Assembly: GCA_036345935.2 (NCBI GenBank)
Contig: JADWOT020000005.1
Span: 2,722,696-2,786,695, forward strand
Reading direction: 5' to 3'
Source: Taenia hydatigena
Lineage: Eukaryota > Platyhelminthes > Cestoda > Cyclophyllidea > Taeniidae
DNA length: 64,000 nt
Shown here: piece after piece, positions 1 to 13,097 of the stretch
How positions within the stretch are numbered: position 1 is the stretch's first letter
Layout: each line of letters opens with the position of its first letter
The notes under the pieces: model-generated
Told to the model about the DNA's origin: nothing
Database searches by the model: none
The model's input: only the letters and a program-made list of their open reading frames with translations
Translations under genes and position numbers: made by a program

Positions 1-3000
1 GTCACATATGTGTGTAATTATTTAAAACATTAAGTGATAAACTACAGGAAAGAGATCTAGATTTCTATTGATTAAGACAACACTAGCAAGATTGTTGAAG
101 TGAGTGAGGGTCACTAGGGTTCTCCGGCATCCTCCACTTGCCTACTCCTGCTCTCTTGGCATGAGACATCCCTATTTAAGGCTTTTATTTTGGTCAACCT
201 GGTTGAAGTGATAACACAAAGAGAAAATGCGAGGGAATGAATAATATTTACTGGCGGATTTGTCAAATGGTTTCGGCGTAACTCATTTATTGGAAGAAAC
301 CTGCATGCGGTAATCATATACCTATCCAAAGCCAGTCTATTGCCCCATGGCAAAACGATGGTCGGTGACTCGAATCCCTTTGCTTCTCGAATTCTTACAA
401 GAGCCACAGCACCAATTGACAAAAAATGCAAAAAAGTTTACGGATTTTATAAGGTATGCACTTAAATGGTTATGTTCTTTAACTTAATAACTCCTTTAAC
501 AGCCTCGATTCCAAAGTCCCACCCAAGGCTGACATCAATTCAAACAAAGTGGGAAGATTTCACACGAAACTAAAAAGCGATGACAATATAACTGTTTAAG
601 AGTCTCCCTAACGAACCCATATTTTTGTCGCGTTGTCATAACAAGAAATAAAAGAGCGAGAGGAGACGCATTGTAGGATTTTATACTTTGCACTATTACT
701 GGAATGGAGAGCACTAGTTCGGATCAAAGAAATCGTTACTTTGCTTGCATCATTACTAGCTTCAAAACCAGCTTAGATCCATACCTTCCAACACCTACAA
801 TTGTACCGCTTCCCTCTTTCATTTTTGTGGAATGGAAGTACTGTGGAAGAAGCTTGTTTTGTACACCAAATCGGAGTGAATACCAGTGAGCAATGGGCTA
901 CGCGATGCAAAGCACATGATTTGCGCATTTTTAACAAAACTGTATTTTTTTCACCCTTCTTAATTTTGCATGCCTCGCATCTCGACAAACTGGATTGGTT
1001 AATTTTAAGCGCACCATAATAGATAGATGTTTGTGTCGAAGCGTTTGAGGGGCACACAGTGCCTACTCTCAGCCGTTTACGTTTAGGACCATCCAGAGCA
1101 CTGACCTGTCCCATACACACCAGCATCTCACGTGAGTTATGGTCATTCTGACCAACCTTATCCCAAAGTGACCAGAACTTGCCTACCTCGTTTCTTCGGT
1201 CCAATTACAGTCGTCCAATCCTATGGGTTCACGTACGTGCCAGCCATCACGATGGCCAGACTGCATATATCCGCCTTTATTGCAAACCCCACTTTGTTAA
1301 CTGATATGGGTGTTGAAAATTATGCATCGCACAAAAGTCAGACACATTTGGAGGTCGCCTTCCTTCCTGGTGTAGTACATAATTCTTCAGTCAGTAATGA
1401 GAACATAAGCCATATCTAAGAAGAGGACAATTCCCGCTTTTTGGACCCAAATCCACAATGCGCGTGATATGAAGCCACCGCAGATCACAAATAATTTTAC
1501 AAAAATGAATTCGCGCACCATCTTCAGGCACGTAGTGAAGAAGGCAGGCGAGAGCAGAGGAATAGAGAACGCTACCCCCGCACAGTACAAAGGTGAATGA
1601 CTTGTGAAATCGGGGACTGTAAAGAGAGCGAATAGGAAAGGCGGCTGGTGGAGCTTTAATGCCAGCCGCACAAGAATGCGGTTTCCCCGAAGTGCAAACC
1701 CAAACAGACACGTATATGGAGTGGCATTACCCCTTCCTCCTGTTGTTGCAAATGCTTCGTAAACCAGGTATTGGCACCATCGACAAAGGAACTTCGTCGC
1801 ATTAAGCCGTAGCGATTGCATCGGCTAAAAGTCAGCTTGGTATAGTAGTGAAGCGAAGCATTAACTCGGAGTGAACTCACCTCATCAAAACTATCATGAC
1901 GGCACATGTCTTTGTATAGGCCAATCAGCAGAGGGCATGCTTCCTATTGGCTCGTTGGATGTGGTGTGTAGCCAATGAGGCACGAGTGCGGAAAGTTGCT
2001 AGCCTACACCCTCGTGTCCTTCTACTCTGTCCCAACGCATTGACTCCGAATAAATGAGGGCGATGGCTTATTTGTGTGACCATGAAGAAATATTTTCCTA
2101 GTGGCTGTAGAGCATGAGCGACCCATGTAGATACTTTGCCGATGCCTTCGTGCACCTTACAATCTTTCACACATTGCGTTGACATTAAAAATGGGATTTT
2201 GTGTTGTCCGGTCAACGCTCAAATCTGCGCTTACCTCGTGAATGCAGAGCGTCATCCTTCACCGTTACGCACTGTCTGCCAATGCATGGTGAAGATGGAA
2301 TCTTACACCACAGGAATTGGTATGCACTGGTGTATCTCATCCACGTTGCACGACTTTTAGTCGCGTCAAACAACCATTCGCCTGTTTGGGAAACCCTTTC
2401 TGTTACAGTGTCAAATCTTAATGCCGCCTTGTTCGTCAATGATGTTATGCCGCTTCGTTGGCTCTTTGCTCAACAGCTTCACCGTATTTGTCTCAACGGC
2501 GACTAGATTAATTGTTGCTTCATCTAATGCATCCTTCTTTACCGTCGAAGCTTCCGATTGGCTCAATCACTTAACATGCTCGGATGGAAATCAAAGGTAC
2601 CAATCAGTGGAATTACGTATTAAAGTAGAAAATGTCCTAATGCATTGCCAAGGCAGCCTACTAATATCCACTTCTGTCAACCATAAATTTATTGCATTTA
2701 TTTTTTCTTACAGGCGCAGTTATAACGGTTCATTCTAAACCGAACAAGTAAAACCAATTACCTGGTTTCCTTATATTTAAGTAAGGCATCGTTGTAGCGT
2801 TTCGAGGCTTCCTTGAATGCAAAAGAAGGCATAATATAAATTCAACAAATAGAGAGAAGAAAGCTAGGGCAATATGGCCACATAAGTGACCGAAACGCAA
2901 ACCGGCAGCCATAACAAATAAAGTGTTGTTTTCAAATCTAGCCAGCAGCTACTTTGACTAAAAGATGAAATTCCATGCATATCAGCCCAAAATCAAAGTG

Positions 3001-3338
3001 TTTATCTTTCAAATAAATTATAAAATAACAAGCGAAGTGGCTATTGTTAAGGCGGAAGTTAATTTCCTTACCTAAATAGGGTTATGATAAGTAGCAAACA
3101 CATCAACCAGAAATTGTTTTTAGCTGTAATCAGGCAGCACAATGCGGTATTTAATGCAGCGCTTAACATATCCAATTCATCGTATCCAGCATTGCGTCCA
3201 CCCTTGAATTTAGTTTCATGTGCTGTCTTAGGTGCGTCATCTAAAAGGTACGACTTTGTTTTGTCCAAATAAGAAATGATTTGCATTATTGCGCCGTCAC
3301 AAGTGGCTGAAAGTAAGGAGCATATCCTACTATTCCTT
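1..3338 (-). repeat. Repeat family X, copy A (interior part, cut by window edge)
   Basis: This stretch is the reverse complement of about 24316 down to 20960 in the centre copy of the same family. The match is near-continuous with small indels. It shows up as pairs of near-identical short reading frames: 1925-2215 (minus) against 22084-22374 (plus), and 2730-2912 (minus) against 21386-21568 (plus). The longer frame at 22478-22909 is split into two frames here by an indel near 1620, which argues against selection on that protein. The copy stops abruptly after a TATTCC at about 3338, where repeat Y begins. The left end runs off the window. No transposase or reverse transcriptase motif was recognised. 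Confidence 0.85.
1878..1983 (-). promoter_or_regulatory. CCAAT-cluster and splice-donor block inside X copy A
   Basis: Read on the minus strand, this block has three CCAAT/ATTGG boxes within about 55 bases, then a TATACAAA, then GATGAG|GTGAGTTC, a consensus splice donor. The same block, almost unchanged, is at 22320-22426 in the centre copy. It looks like a promoter followed by a 5' exon of an X-borne transcript. This is inference from motif layout only. Confidence 0.3.
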
Positions 3339-5890
3339 GCAGTGTTATTTATTTATAGTCAGTACAAACATCAGTCTTCTCTCTCAGATCAGAAACTTGT
3401 TAAATGCCAATTGCATGAGAAGTCACATTCCACCCAAATTAACCTAAGCAATTTTTCGTTGGCAGTTTACTGACAAACTGATAAAGTGTTATTTACTATG
3501 CGGAATGCATATGGCCTTGACGCATTCATCAGTGTTGTCGAGGGAGGGTTCGGCATGATCACGTTTTGGAACCGCATGCGGTGTAAATAACATCCTCTAT
3601 TCACACTTCTTGTTACATTTAGCCTGATTGTTGTGCGTTTGTTTTAATCGCTCCAGAACGTTTTCTAACTGTGCCAAATGCAGTGGCACTGACAGGGCGT
3701 GGAAGACGCCTACACGCAATAAAGCCTATTCGCATCCATGTTATAGCCACTTGTGAGAGCGAGTGGGTTAGCAATCTCTCAATTTCTTGTCCTTAGATGG
3801 TCACCAACGCCACGTTTTCTCTTCTATGCACCCACTTAGTCATCTACAAGAGTTGAGGCTGTTTGGATGATATTGTAGTGAGCAGTCATTTTAAAATAGC
3901 ATCTAGAAATTTCAGGAAAGTATCCTAGTTTTGCGTCATTTGTGACTCAAATTTCATGAAAATTTAGACTTACAGCACTTTTGGGTTGAATTAGAGTGAG
4001 GCAAAGCAAAGTAGTGAAGTAGTGCTATCTTAAATAAGAATTTAGTAAAAGGACAGAAAGGTACATAAGAAAGCGGTCCAGTTTAATTGTGCGTTCCAAA
4101 CTATGACATTGGTTTGACAGCATTTTTGCACCTTAAAAAGACATCTTCGGTATCCTTTACGATGGCTCCATGAAGAATTGTTACTAGTCAGGATGCACAA
4201 ATACAAAGGGAGAGTTTACTGGTTACAAAAAGCGTTTACACAAATTCAGACTCTAAGAGTCAGCTCTTTAGCAATGGGAGGAGGAATGTGTGGCTTTTCA
4301 AGAAATTCTCAGCCATTGGATGAAAATTGTACCACAATCTTGATTGGCAGGTTTTGTATGCACAACTCTACTCAATTATTCTTTGCGTTGCCACATAAAT
4401 AAATATACCGTTAGGCGTTTATTAGAAAATCTCTACAAACACTTTACTTCTCCGGCTGCCATGCTTGTGACATCTTTGGCTCACAAGACCTGTCAGTCAC
4501 GGAGGCGTCAGCAGGCGATTCGACCCCTTTCTCAGTATTTAGCAAACCTTTCACATCCTGATTGACGAGTTGACTATTTGGAGCCAATACACCTGGTCCT
4601 TATAATTCACTCACATCTTCTACCTTAATGTGGGATTCTCAGTGGCCTTAGAATTAAATTTAGTTGTTATGGAAAACCTGGAGATTCGCGATCACCGGCG
4701 TCGGAATGTGTCAGACACGGCTGATTGTGAGGAGTCTCCGAGGCCTTGAGAGGTGGGTACTATCACAGCTTGACCACTTGGGGAACAGAAATGTTGTGTC
4801 TGTAGTCTCCTCCCAAGGTAGCGTTTGGATGCGTTTGTGATGGTTAAAGCTTTTGAAAATAAAAGCAAATCAAATGGGTGAAATTAGTTGCCTGAAGAAG
4901 ATGATACCGATAAGGCAGAGGAACTTGGGGAGTTTCAAACACCTCGGAACCTTCCATCAGTGAATTTAAAGCATCAAAGTTATCTGAGAACGAAGTTACT
5001 TGCACCATATAACATCTTGGACTGACACATATCAGCGACACGTGTCAAAAAGCGGAACGATAATGAAGTGTTTGACTACCCTGTTTGGCCGCGTGTTCAG
5101 ACACTGGGACGACTCCTTGTTTGGCTGGTTGCACCTCTTCCTTTTCGCATGTGTCTCAGCCCACGTAAGCACTCTCCTTAGCTCTTTTGTGTGCAAAAAT
5201 ATATGCTTCTTCCTAGTACTTCGGCTTATTGTGACCTTCGAGGGGACGCGATTTGGGACGAGTCATCTTTCAATTTGGCTACGTGAAAGTAACTTGGATA
5301 ACATTGCCACCTCAGTAGTGTATGGCATGACATTAAAGTATTTTTACTTCGTCTCTTTTAAAATGGTTGTTGTGATTCTGTTACACCACAGAGGACAATT
5401 TGGAGTCTGACTTCTGAGCTTTATGGAATTGATGACGCCATCTACTTCACACGACTTGTTTATTCCACCTGGATGTCATGCCACAGTGTGACAAGCGAAC
5501 CCAGGTTTTTATCGTGATTGCAAAACCCCAGCATGAAGGAAAGAGAAGAGAATTCGCCATTGATGAGCAAATCTGCATAGTCACCTAGCAGAGGATTCAA
5601 AATTGACCTTTATTGTTGGCAACTACTCTAGTTCTCCGTTCTGTGAACATATACTTCTCTGGAGCTAAGCTTGGCTGTAGGGAGAGGTTGAGAATAGTTC
5701 CCCAACCTATGGAAAGACCACTGGCATGTCACTGAGCCAAAGTATAATCTGCACAGTCACTTCCCTTTTTAGATTATAATGAGGTTCCTGGTCAGCTTGC
5801 ACTTTTACAACTCTCCAGTACTCCTACGAAGGGTTCGTTCCTCTTAATCCACAAAGACGCCGACACACTAGTGAGGTATAGAGAGGTGGG
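3338..5890 (+). repeat. Repeat family Y, copy 1
   Basis: A block of about 2.55 kb repeated in the same orientation at 28144-30805. The left edge starts at a TTGCAG directly after X copy A. The right edge lies in GAGACGA(G/A)AAA near 5885-5890. Relative to copy 2 it lacks about 24 bases near 4895 and about 50 bases near 5693. The reading frame at 5000-5410 has a counterpart at 29881-30255, but nothing in it matches a family I know. I see no terminal inverted repeats, no poly-A tail and no polymerase or transposase motif. Confidence 0.85.
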
Positions 5891-6189
5891 AGACGAGAAA
5901 GGGATTTGTAACGTGTGAAGTGCTAATCGTCGTAGTTGTAGACACACCTTCCTCTTCTATCCAACACAACAAATTTCGTTCATCATATTTTTTACCATCC
6001 ACACGTCAATTAAAAACTAGCTGTGCATGATAGGGCAATCGCAACTGCCTTATTAAGCACGACCGTCCTACTATCTGCAGTCGAATTATCTTGCCAGGTT
6101 CAAACAAATTCTGATGTAGCTTAGTTTCTAATAAACATGGTCATTGGTTAGTAGTTTGGCAATCCATTAATAGAGTAGGAAGGACTCAC
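5891..6189. other. Short spacer, expected site of the missing FN3 3' exon
   Basis: These 300 bases lie between the right end of repeat Y and the donor of the FN3 exon. No exon with a membrane segment, a GPI-type tail or an in-frame stop after a usable phase-1 acceptor was found here on the minus strand. Confidence 0.5.
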
Positions 6190-7429
6190 CTTTATCCGAA
6201 AGTGGTGCAATCACGCTGATATCATCGCCGCAATAAAAATGTCCATTATGGTATACGCTAATATGGGCAGTAATTTTTTGTCCTGGTTGTGAGCATGTGA
6301 TGACATGCATGGTACGATATTGTGCTTCGGTGGATTTCAAAGTCCCATCGCCGCACTTATGAGTAACATAATAGGGTTCACGCTTGCCGACGTTTTCAGG
6401 CGGCTCTTCCCACGTCAAAACCACGGTGGTTGAGTTCACTGCTTCCATACTCAGGTTCTGGGGAGGACGGGGACCTGCACAAATGAAAAACAGTGATTAT
6501 TCATTATTGTTGGGCGAGCAATGAAGCTCTCTCATGCTCTCACGTGTGATCAATGAATGAGGATGGAGGTTGAGTGATCACGCGTCAGGGCGGTTGGACG
6601 AATAACTAGGCTGAATGCTGAAATGCATGGATCTGAGCTACATGCTTCAGGTACCCATGGGTAAGCCAACAAGCTAAGACTATCAGGTAGTCTGGGTCCG
6701 TGCAGTAAAAATGCATCTTACCAACGGACCAATCCCACTGCATAACATTCCGCATTGTGCATAAATCATGGTTGTGAGCTTCAATAAGTCCTCGAGACTA
6801 CCGACTTATCTCTCAACGCTCATGCCATTATGCATCACAATGAAGAGAGCACTATAAAACACTTTGAGGTGCCCTTAATGCTACCTATGCAATGTTTGTG
6901 ACAAGAGGCAGGAAGTGTACGCACGAATGGTGGGCATTAACAAACGGGTGATTGTTTTCAATGGTGCTGTTGTGGCAAAGACCTACGCTACATATATACA
7001 CTCTGTGGATCTCTTCATAGTACTGGTCACAACTAATTCCGATGCATTGCTTGTAGCCGTGTCTTGCCCGAAGTCATCCGAATCAAACAATGGCTCGTGC
7101 GGACTCCCATTACAGAACTTGGTACCATAGAGACAAACAGGGAAGTTGTAAGGAGAATTGAGGAGCAGGGATTGTAATGCCAAGGAAGGGAATGCGCCTA
7201 CTTAGTCGAAATAAGTCAATTTGCCTGTGATGTGATACGATGCAAAGCTGCAGCACTCTCCTCATCCTGGCTGCATGTGCAAATAAAGTAAATGTCCTCA
7301 TTTGTGAATGTTTCAAAGCAAACACTGATTAGAGTGAGGCATAAGAAGAGATAACTTACTTGTGTCCACTGCGAATCCTCCATGCAGGATGGAACTTGCC
7401 AGTAAAGTGAGGCAGATGTGAAGCGACAT
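6190..7429 (-). CDS. Secreted FN3-domain protein, EG95-type architecture (3' end missing)
   Basis: Two exons join in frame. Exon 1 (7429-7360) encodes a signal peptide beginning MSLHICLTLLASS and ending GGFAVDT, followed by donor A|GTAAGT in phase 1. Exon 2 (6474-6190) starts after TTTGTGCAG and encodes one complete fibronectin type III domain, residues about 25-118. It opens with PRPPQNLS, has the B-strand tryptophan in VVLTWEEPP, and ends at DKG before GTGAGT, again phase 1. The domain has three cysteines (HKCGDG, ITCSQP, FYCGDD). A signal-peptide exon followed by a symmetric 1-1 FN3 exon is the known layout of taeniid oncosphere antigens (EG95/45W), which end with a membrane-segment exon; other small FN3 proteins remain possible. 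No third exon was found: repeat Y starts 300 bases downstream. The gene may be truncated, or its last exon may lie outside the window. Confidence 0.65.
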
Positions 7430-7473
7430 CACTGCTCAAGATACAATTCACATTCACACTCCACACACATGTG

Positions 7474-7501
7474 CTTATAAATGTGTTGCAAGCCAATGGA
7501 A
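7474..7501 (-). promoter_or_regulatory. TATA and CCAAT boxes upstream of the FN3 gene
   Basis: Read on the minus strand, an inverted CCAAT box (ATTGG, 7493-7497) is followed by ATTTATAAG (about 7474-7482), some 45-55 bases before the start codon at 7429. The spacing fits a core promoter with a very short 5' UTR. This supports 7429 as the true start. Confidence 0.4.
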
Positions 7502-10500
7502 TTGCCCTCTCTTTGCCCCACGAAGCCAACTGCACACTTACACGCACACCGTGAGATCATCGACCATTGGTTCGTCTGGAGCAATGTGCTGGTTAGTCTG
7601 GTGAGGATGTCTGCCCCATCAGCATTACAGCGTTCACCCTCAACTATGTGATGGGCTACAATATTGTGAATGTGGGTGATTTGCACGCAGTTACAAGAAA
7701 GTCATCACGAGCACTAACCATAAAAGTAAATAGGTTGGCAACGGCGAATTCGGTGGGTGTAGATCTGTCGGTTGCAGCGATTGTAGGAATGGACGCTGGA
7801 TCTTTGGCGCAGGCATTGAGAATTGATGGTAGATCCACTCAACGGATGCTTCTTCGACATTCTTTTGAATTAGAACCCGCTGCTATTACACCTGGAGGCC
7901 TACACGTCAACAAGCACTTTGTGCTGCATAGTGGATAAATTTGTTGCACTGCCTGTGGCTGATTCCATGGTAGGAGATGATCGAGTTGCAGCTGTGACCA
8001 TGGCGCACGGCTTACCTTCCCATCGTGGATCGTAATATCATCAATCGCCCAAAATGGACCAATCTCCTCCTTAACTAAATGCAGCTACTGCCTGAAATTA
8101 TCTGAGGTGACAAGCAGAGTGAGACATTTCATCGAAATTCTGGTTATATATGCACAACAGCGATGGTAACAATAGCTTTTTGATGAGCTGAGTTATGGAA
8201 GTGACTTAGAAGGAGGACAACTATCTGCCACCACATATGGAGACGCCATTCGATTGTGCGTTGCAGTCGCAGTTGCACTCATCACTGAATGATGGAATGA
8301 GGCGTGGATTGTCAGCGTTGGAAATAACTCAGCATTCAGCAAAGGTGCGTGGCCATTCAGCCACAAACCGTCATCTTGTCGTCACTATGCTATGAAGAGG
8401 CATATTCTTCGCTGGGTGAAATTTCACACCTACATAACCACTTTGGTGGCATGAAAACGTCATGCGCCAATATTGCATCACCAAGAGACTACGCCTTAAT
8501 GGAGTAAAAGAAGCTGCGTAGTAGCTAGCCCTTCATCACTCTCCGCAGGCTGTTCTGTTGCTTCTGGTCATGGTTTTTAGGCCGTCTCGATGGCCTCTAC
8601 GACCTTCTGCAGGAAAGTAGGTAGTCTGTTCTTCCATAAAGCTGCAGTTTATTGCAGCGTCACTATAAACTCATGTGACCACGTTTGTGAGTCTTTTGGG
8701 AGCCTGTTAGATTCCCCACGTTAGATGAGTTTGCAGGCAACCAAAACTTAGGTAGCAGCGCACAAGTCACCAATACGAGTAGATGGCAACTCAAACGCAT
8801 GTGAGTAGGCGACGAATGGATGACACAAGTCAGCATCTAACTCTGCATCCAGCCTAAGACAAAGGAGAAACGAAGAGGCTGAAAGAATTACATAATGTGG
8901 GATAATGTGAAGTTGTAGACGTGAGTAGGTGAGCGTGTGGCTGGGCCAACGTGGCCCCATGCAGCACCATCGGCTGACGCGTCGGAGCGTGTACATCAGC
9001 CATGTGATCCAGGAGCGGACCACTGTCTCGTACACGCTTGACTGCTCTAGTGCAACCTTTTCATGCTGAAGTGTGAAACACTCAGCAATTACTTTTTTAC
9101 AATATTGGCTGCCAAATGCAGTTAAAATTAAACTTGTGGCTAAATGTTACCCAAATGCCTAACATCTTTGCTGGTATAAAAAGTCCCAAGTATGGCCTCA
9201 TTTTAGGTAAGCTTATAAAGCCTTGTCGTAGTCCTTTTCGCTTATTCCACAACTTGCCTTACCTTTTTTGTCTATGAAGCATGGTAAAACTCTAGCAAGG
9301 CTTTAAATAATGCTTTCGCTCCGAGGAAAAGACGCGCAAACACCTGGTGTAGTAGCACGTTCTGTCCTCAGAAACAGTAGGCAGCCCCTCTCCGTCTCAG
9401 TCGTCACCTCCACGCCAATTGCTCCTTTCCCTACGCAATTGCCTTGTTCTGTTGATGGCATCACAGGACCACAGAGAGGTTCTGCCGCTTGAACGATGTG
9501 TTTTTTAGGTGTCATCGCTCACTGGTCCTTAGAAAGTAGACAACTTCGTGTGCATTCAGTAATGCCTGGAAGTGGATTCTTGGGAGTAAGGGAGTATAAT
9601 CAAGCCAACCTAAGGAAAGCTGCAGTGGGAGCCGAGTGGTTTAAATGGACAGTAGCTTTTGTGACGGGATTGCAAGAAATGCTGAATAAGTCGGTTGGAT
9701 GACTTCATTTGTTCAGTGACCCAATTGGTGCAAGTTTAAGCACAAACGCTCTGCCACTACGATAAAACTGTCCACAGTTTTGTTCGAAGACGTGCCACTT
9801 GTTCATCTCGAACACGGGTTGTGCAACACTCAGTCGTTTGAAGAAATGAGTGCCTCAACGTTGTGATTGACAACCATCACTCTCAGTGTCATCACCGACA
9901 GTTGAGCTGCTCTTCAACGTCCTATCACCTTTGGCATTCATGCATTGTACGCCATTGCTGAATTGACCAGAAACCACAGCACTGTATGCCATTTAACGAG
10001 AAATGCATTTGTTGTCCGTCTTCTCGTTTAGTATCAGCAAAGCAGATCTGTGATGCATAGGTCGATTGTCAGTGGCTAGACATGTCTTCCACAGCAGTCT
10101 AGCTCCTCACACGTGTACTATTGAAGGTGATAGTCTGGCCCGAAATCTAGTCAAAATTCAGCCATCCGAGGTATATCCGGAAATGTGGAAGGTTGGGAGT
10201 GGTGGCTAGGAATAGAAGTCCGTAGACTGGCGCATGTCACGAACGATCTTGGCCACTCCATCTGCACTTAAGCAAATGAATGAGCCTCTGCGATACCTCG
10301 ATTTGGAAACAAGAATGTTTCATAATTAAATTACTGCGAGTCATTTGAACCTGAGGCTGATTAAGTGAATCGGGTTAGGAAGAGCCTGCCTGAGGTTCCA
10401 TAGTTAGGAGGTTGAGAGGTAAATGCACAAAATGTAGGCAGATTAGAGATCGTGATGCATTTTGTACGCTGAATTGACAGCCGAATGTTTAACGATGATA

Positions 10501-13097
10501 AGGAAAGGGCGTTGACTTCTTTGTTCGGTGGGAGGTTAAGTGAAGGGACTGCTCCGAAGTGCATGGGCAAATCATCAGTAAATGCGGCAAAGGTATGTGA
10601 AATAGCGGAAGGCAGATGGATGATAGAGTGGCCAAGGCTGATCCTCTGTAAGTGCAGCTCCTTGTGAAGTCGCAAGTTTGCCATTGAGGTGGCTTCAAGC
10701 GTCCGGCAACAGAACAGCCTCAATCGCCCACTGAAGAATGCGACGACTACAGAGGGGTCTACGACTTCAACAATTATTCTTGATCGAATGTTACTGAATT
10801 GGCTGCAAATCATTCATTGACTGGGTGGTTGGATGCACGGTGAAAGGAAGAAAGGGGCTTACTCCATTTTATTGACTGCGCGCAGTATGTGGAGAGATGA
10901 AGTGATGGAATCGTTGATGATCACGAAATATTAAGCCAACGTTTGGCCAGGTGTGTATGAAACAAGCGAAGAATGAAATAGGGGAGAAAGGATAGAACGA
11001 AATATAGGCAGGTTGGGTAGAGAGTTCTGGGGTTCCACTCAGCCTTGACTAAAATGGAGGACGAACTAGGACGGTAGATGCACAGTCCGTACGTTTTACA
11101 CTAGGCACGATTGTGCTAGTCCGTACAGATTTCTTGCGATAAGGTGAATTGGCGAAAGAACTGCAGATCTTCAAAAATGAGAATCAATGATTACCGCGAT
11201 AGCTGAGGGAACGCCGGACACTACTTGGGCTTTTCTACATGTTTTCGATTCTCGGCGAGCCACCGTCTGCCTCCACTGACTTGGTCTGCTCTAGTTTCTT
11301 AAACTTCATCTCACCATTCATCAAACCATGCTGACTGTCTCACTTTTCGACCCCTGCACAATCCGTTGTGAACTCTCAGTCTACCATCAATAGCTCTGAC
11401 GTGGATTTTAAGGATCGCTTTTCCACCATTTCATTATGTGGCATCACTTCAGACAGTCAAATTCATGTTCCACACTCGTGAGCAATTAAACTGCCCACGT
11501 TTAAGGATCATTGTGTTAAAAGCCTTGCCGCACGTCAGCCAGAAACTGCCGCCTTTACTGATCGCCACCATGCAAAGTTTGATACGCCTCTGAACCACGT
11601 AAAATGGGTTGCATATTTGGGGCAGACAAGTCCTCTACGCCTTAGCTCTTAACTTCGGCTCCTTAATCCACAAGTTGCTGCGAATATTTGGCGACATGTC
11701 CTTTAGTTTGCGTTTGGAGATGTCGAACAGTCCTACCACCAATTCGAAATTGCAGAGCAGCTTGATTCAAGGCCAAATCCTGGACAGTAAATGCTCTGTT
11801 TTGAGGCAATAACAAGGGACGCCTACACGATTGTTCGGCGCCAAGTTGTTTAGCTTCACGTTGCCCATGATGAGTGCCTAGTTTGGGCCAGTTGGTCTTC
11901 CATCAGCGCTGCATCCCACCTTTGTCAGAAATAGCAGACCCCCGAGAATGCTAAAGTGGACACTTCTCTCAATCCCTGACGTTTAAGCGCTACAAAGACT
12001 TGCGAATCATGCACTGCGTTAGCCTAGCATTAATATTTCCATCCATCCGCACTACTGGAAGGCCTCCGATTTCTAGGCCATTTGCAGTATTTATTTTTCA
12101 CGATTTGAATGCCCTTTGCAAGCATCCCGGGCAGACTTGCACATTTACAGTGCGCTGTCCGAAGTGACCCTTATACATTCCATAAAGTAAAAGAAGCGGT
12201 AGAGGAATTTGCAGACGCAGGGATGGTTAAGTAGACAGAAGTTTGGTCAGAGAGCCAAAGTGGTAGTTGCGGCCTTGATAAAGTCTAGCTAATTATGCTC
12301 CATCACCCGAATTCTGCCTGCACGACCTAGGCACATCCGAAGGCTAGGATGTTTCGCACAGCCTCACAAGTGTGGGTCAAATGACACAAGACGCGAGCAC
12401 AAATTGTAACGAATTCACCAAATCGACTATTGTTGTGCTGTGCAACTATTTGAATAATGACTTGAAGGGGGCCACCAAACAGGCGGATGGGAACTTGTGC
12501 TATAGCGCAGTCATAGGTTAATTTGTACGGGCTAACAGGATTGCTTAATGGCTAACTTTGTTGTTGCCTTGAATGCCATTTACTTAGGCAGAGAAATTCA
12601 CTAGCACTCGGTATGCCTGTGTGGCGAAATGACTTCGCTCCGAAACTAGCCATTTCGTTATCATTAGCACCCTCGTCGGTGCGCAACACTACTAATGGAA
12701 TCTACTCCATTAATGCCTCTAACGTACACACAAGACCCTCGAAGCAAAATCCATAACATCCTCAAATGTTGTCGCTCGCATCCCACGATGGTACTGGGTA
12801 CCACATTCAGCATTCGTGGTGAAAAGTTCCTTGGCAGTTCTACATCTTGCCAAGTGGACCCTAATTTGCATGTGTTCTGTACGCGCGGATCTATTCAACC
12901 TTAACAAATCCACTCAGTTCAACTTCCTTCCGCCTTATTGCAACCGATATTACTAACTCAACCTCATGACGAAATGAATGTGCTTCCCTTCAAAGTCACT
13001 TCAGTGCCACTGCCATCAGATTCTTCATAGGTGAACTCCCGGACTTAGTCTAACACTTGACTAGAAGAAAGCAATACTGACCCAACTAACCAAAAAT
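7502..13097. other. Long region with no recognised gene
   Basis: I read both strands here and found only short frames without recognisable motifs. The longest is 150 codons (10361-10813, minus); it has no family resemblance, no signal peptide and no splice partners. The region does not match families X or Y. It may be old decayed repeat or intergenic DNA between the two small secretory genes. Confidence 0.5.

Noticed and set aside
5000..5410. 136-codon frame in repeat Y with hydrophobic stretches
   Set aside because: It is kept in both copies, but only to the degree that the whole repeat is, and it has no recognised family.
10361..10813. 150-codon frame on the minus strand
   Set aside because: No motif, no signal peptide or membrane pattern, no splice context and no second copy. 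Probably a chance frame.
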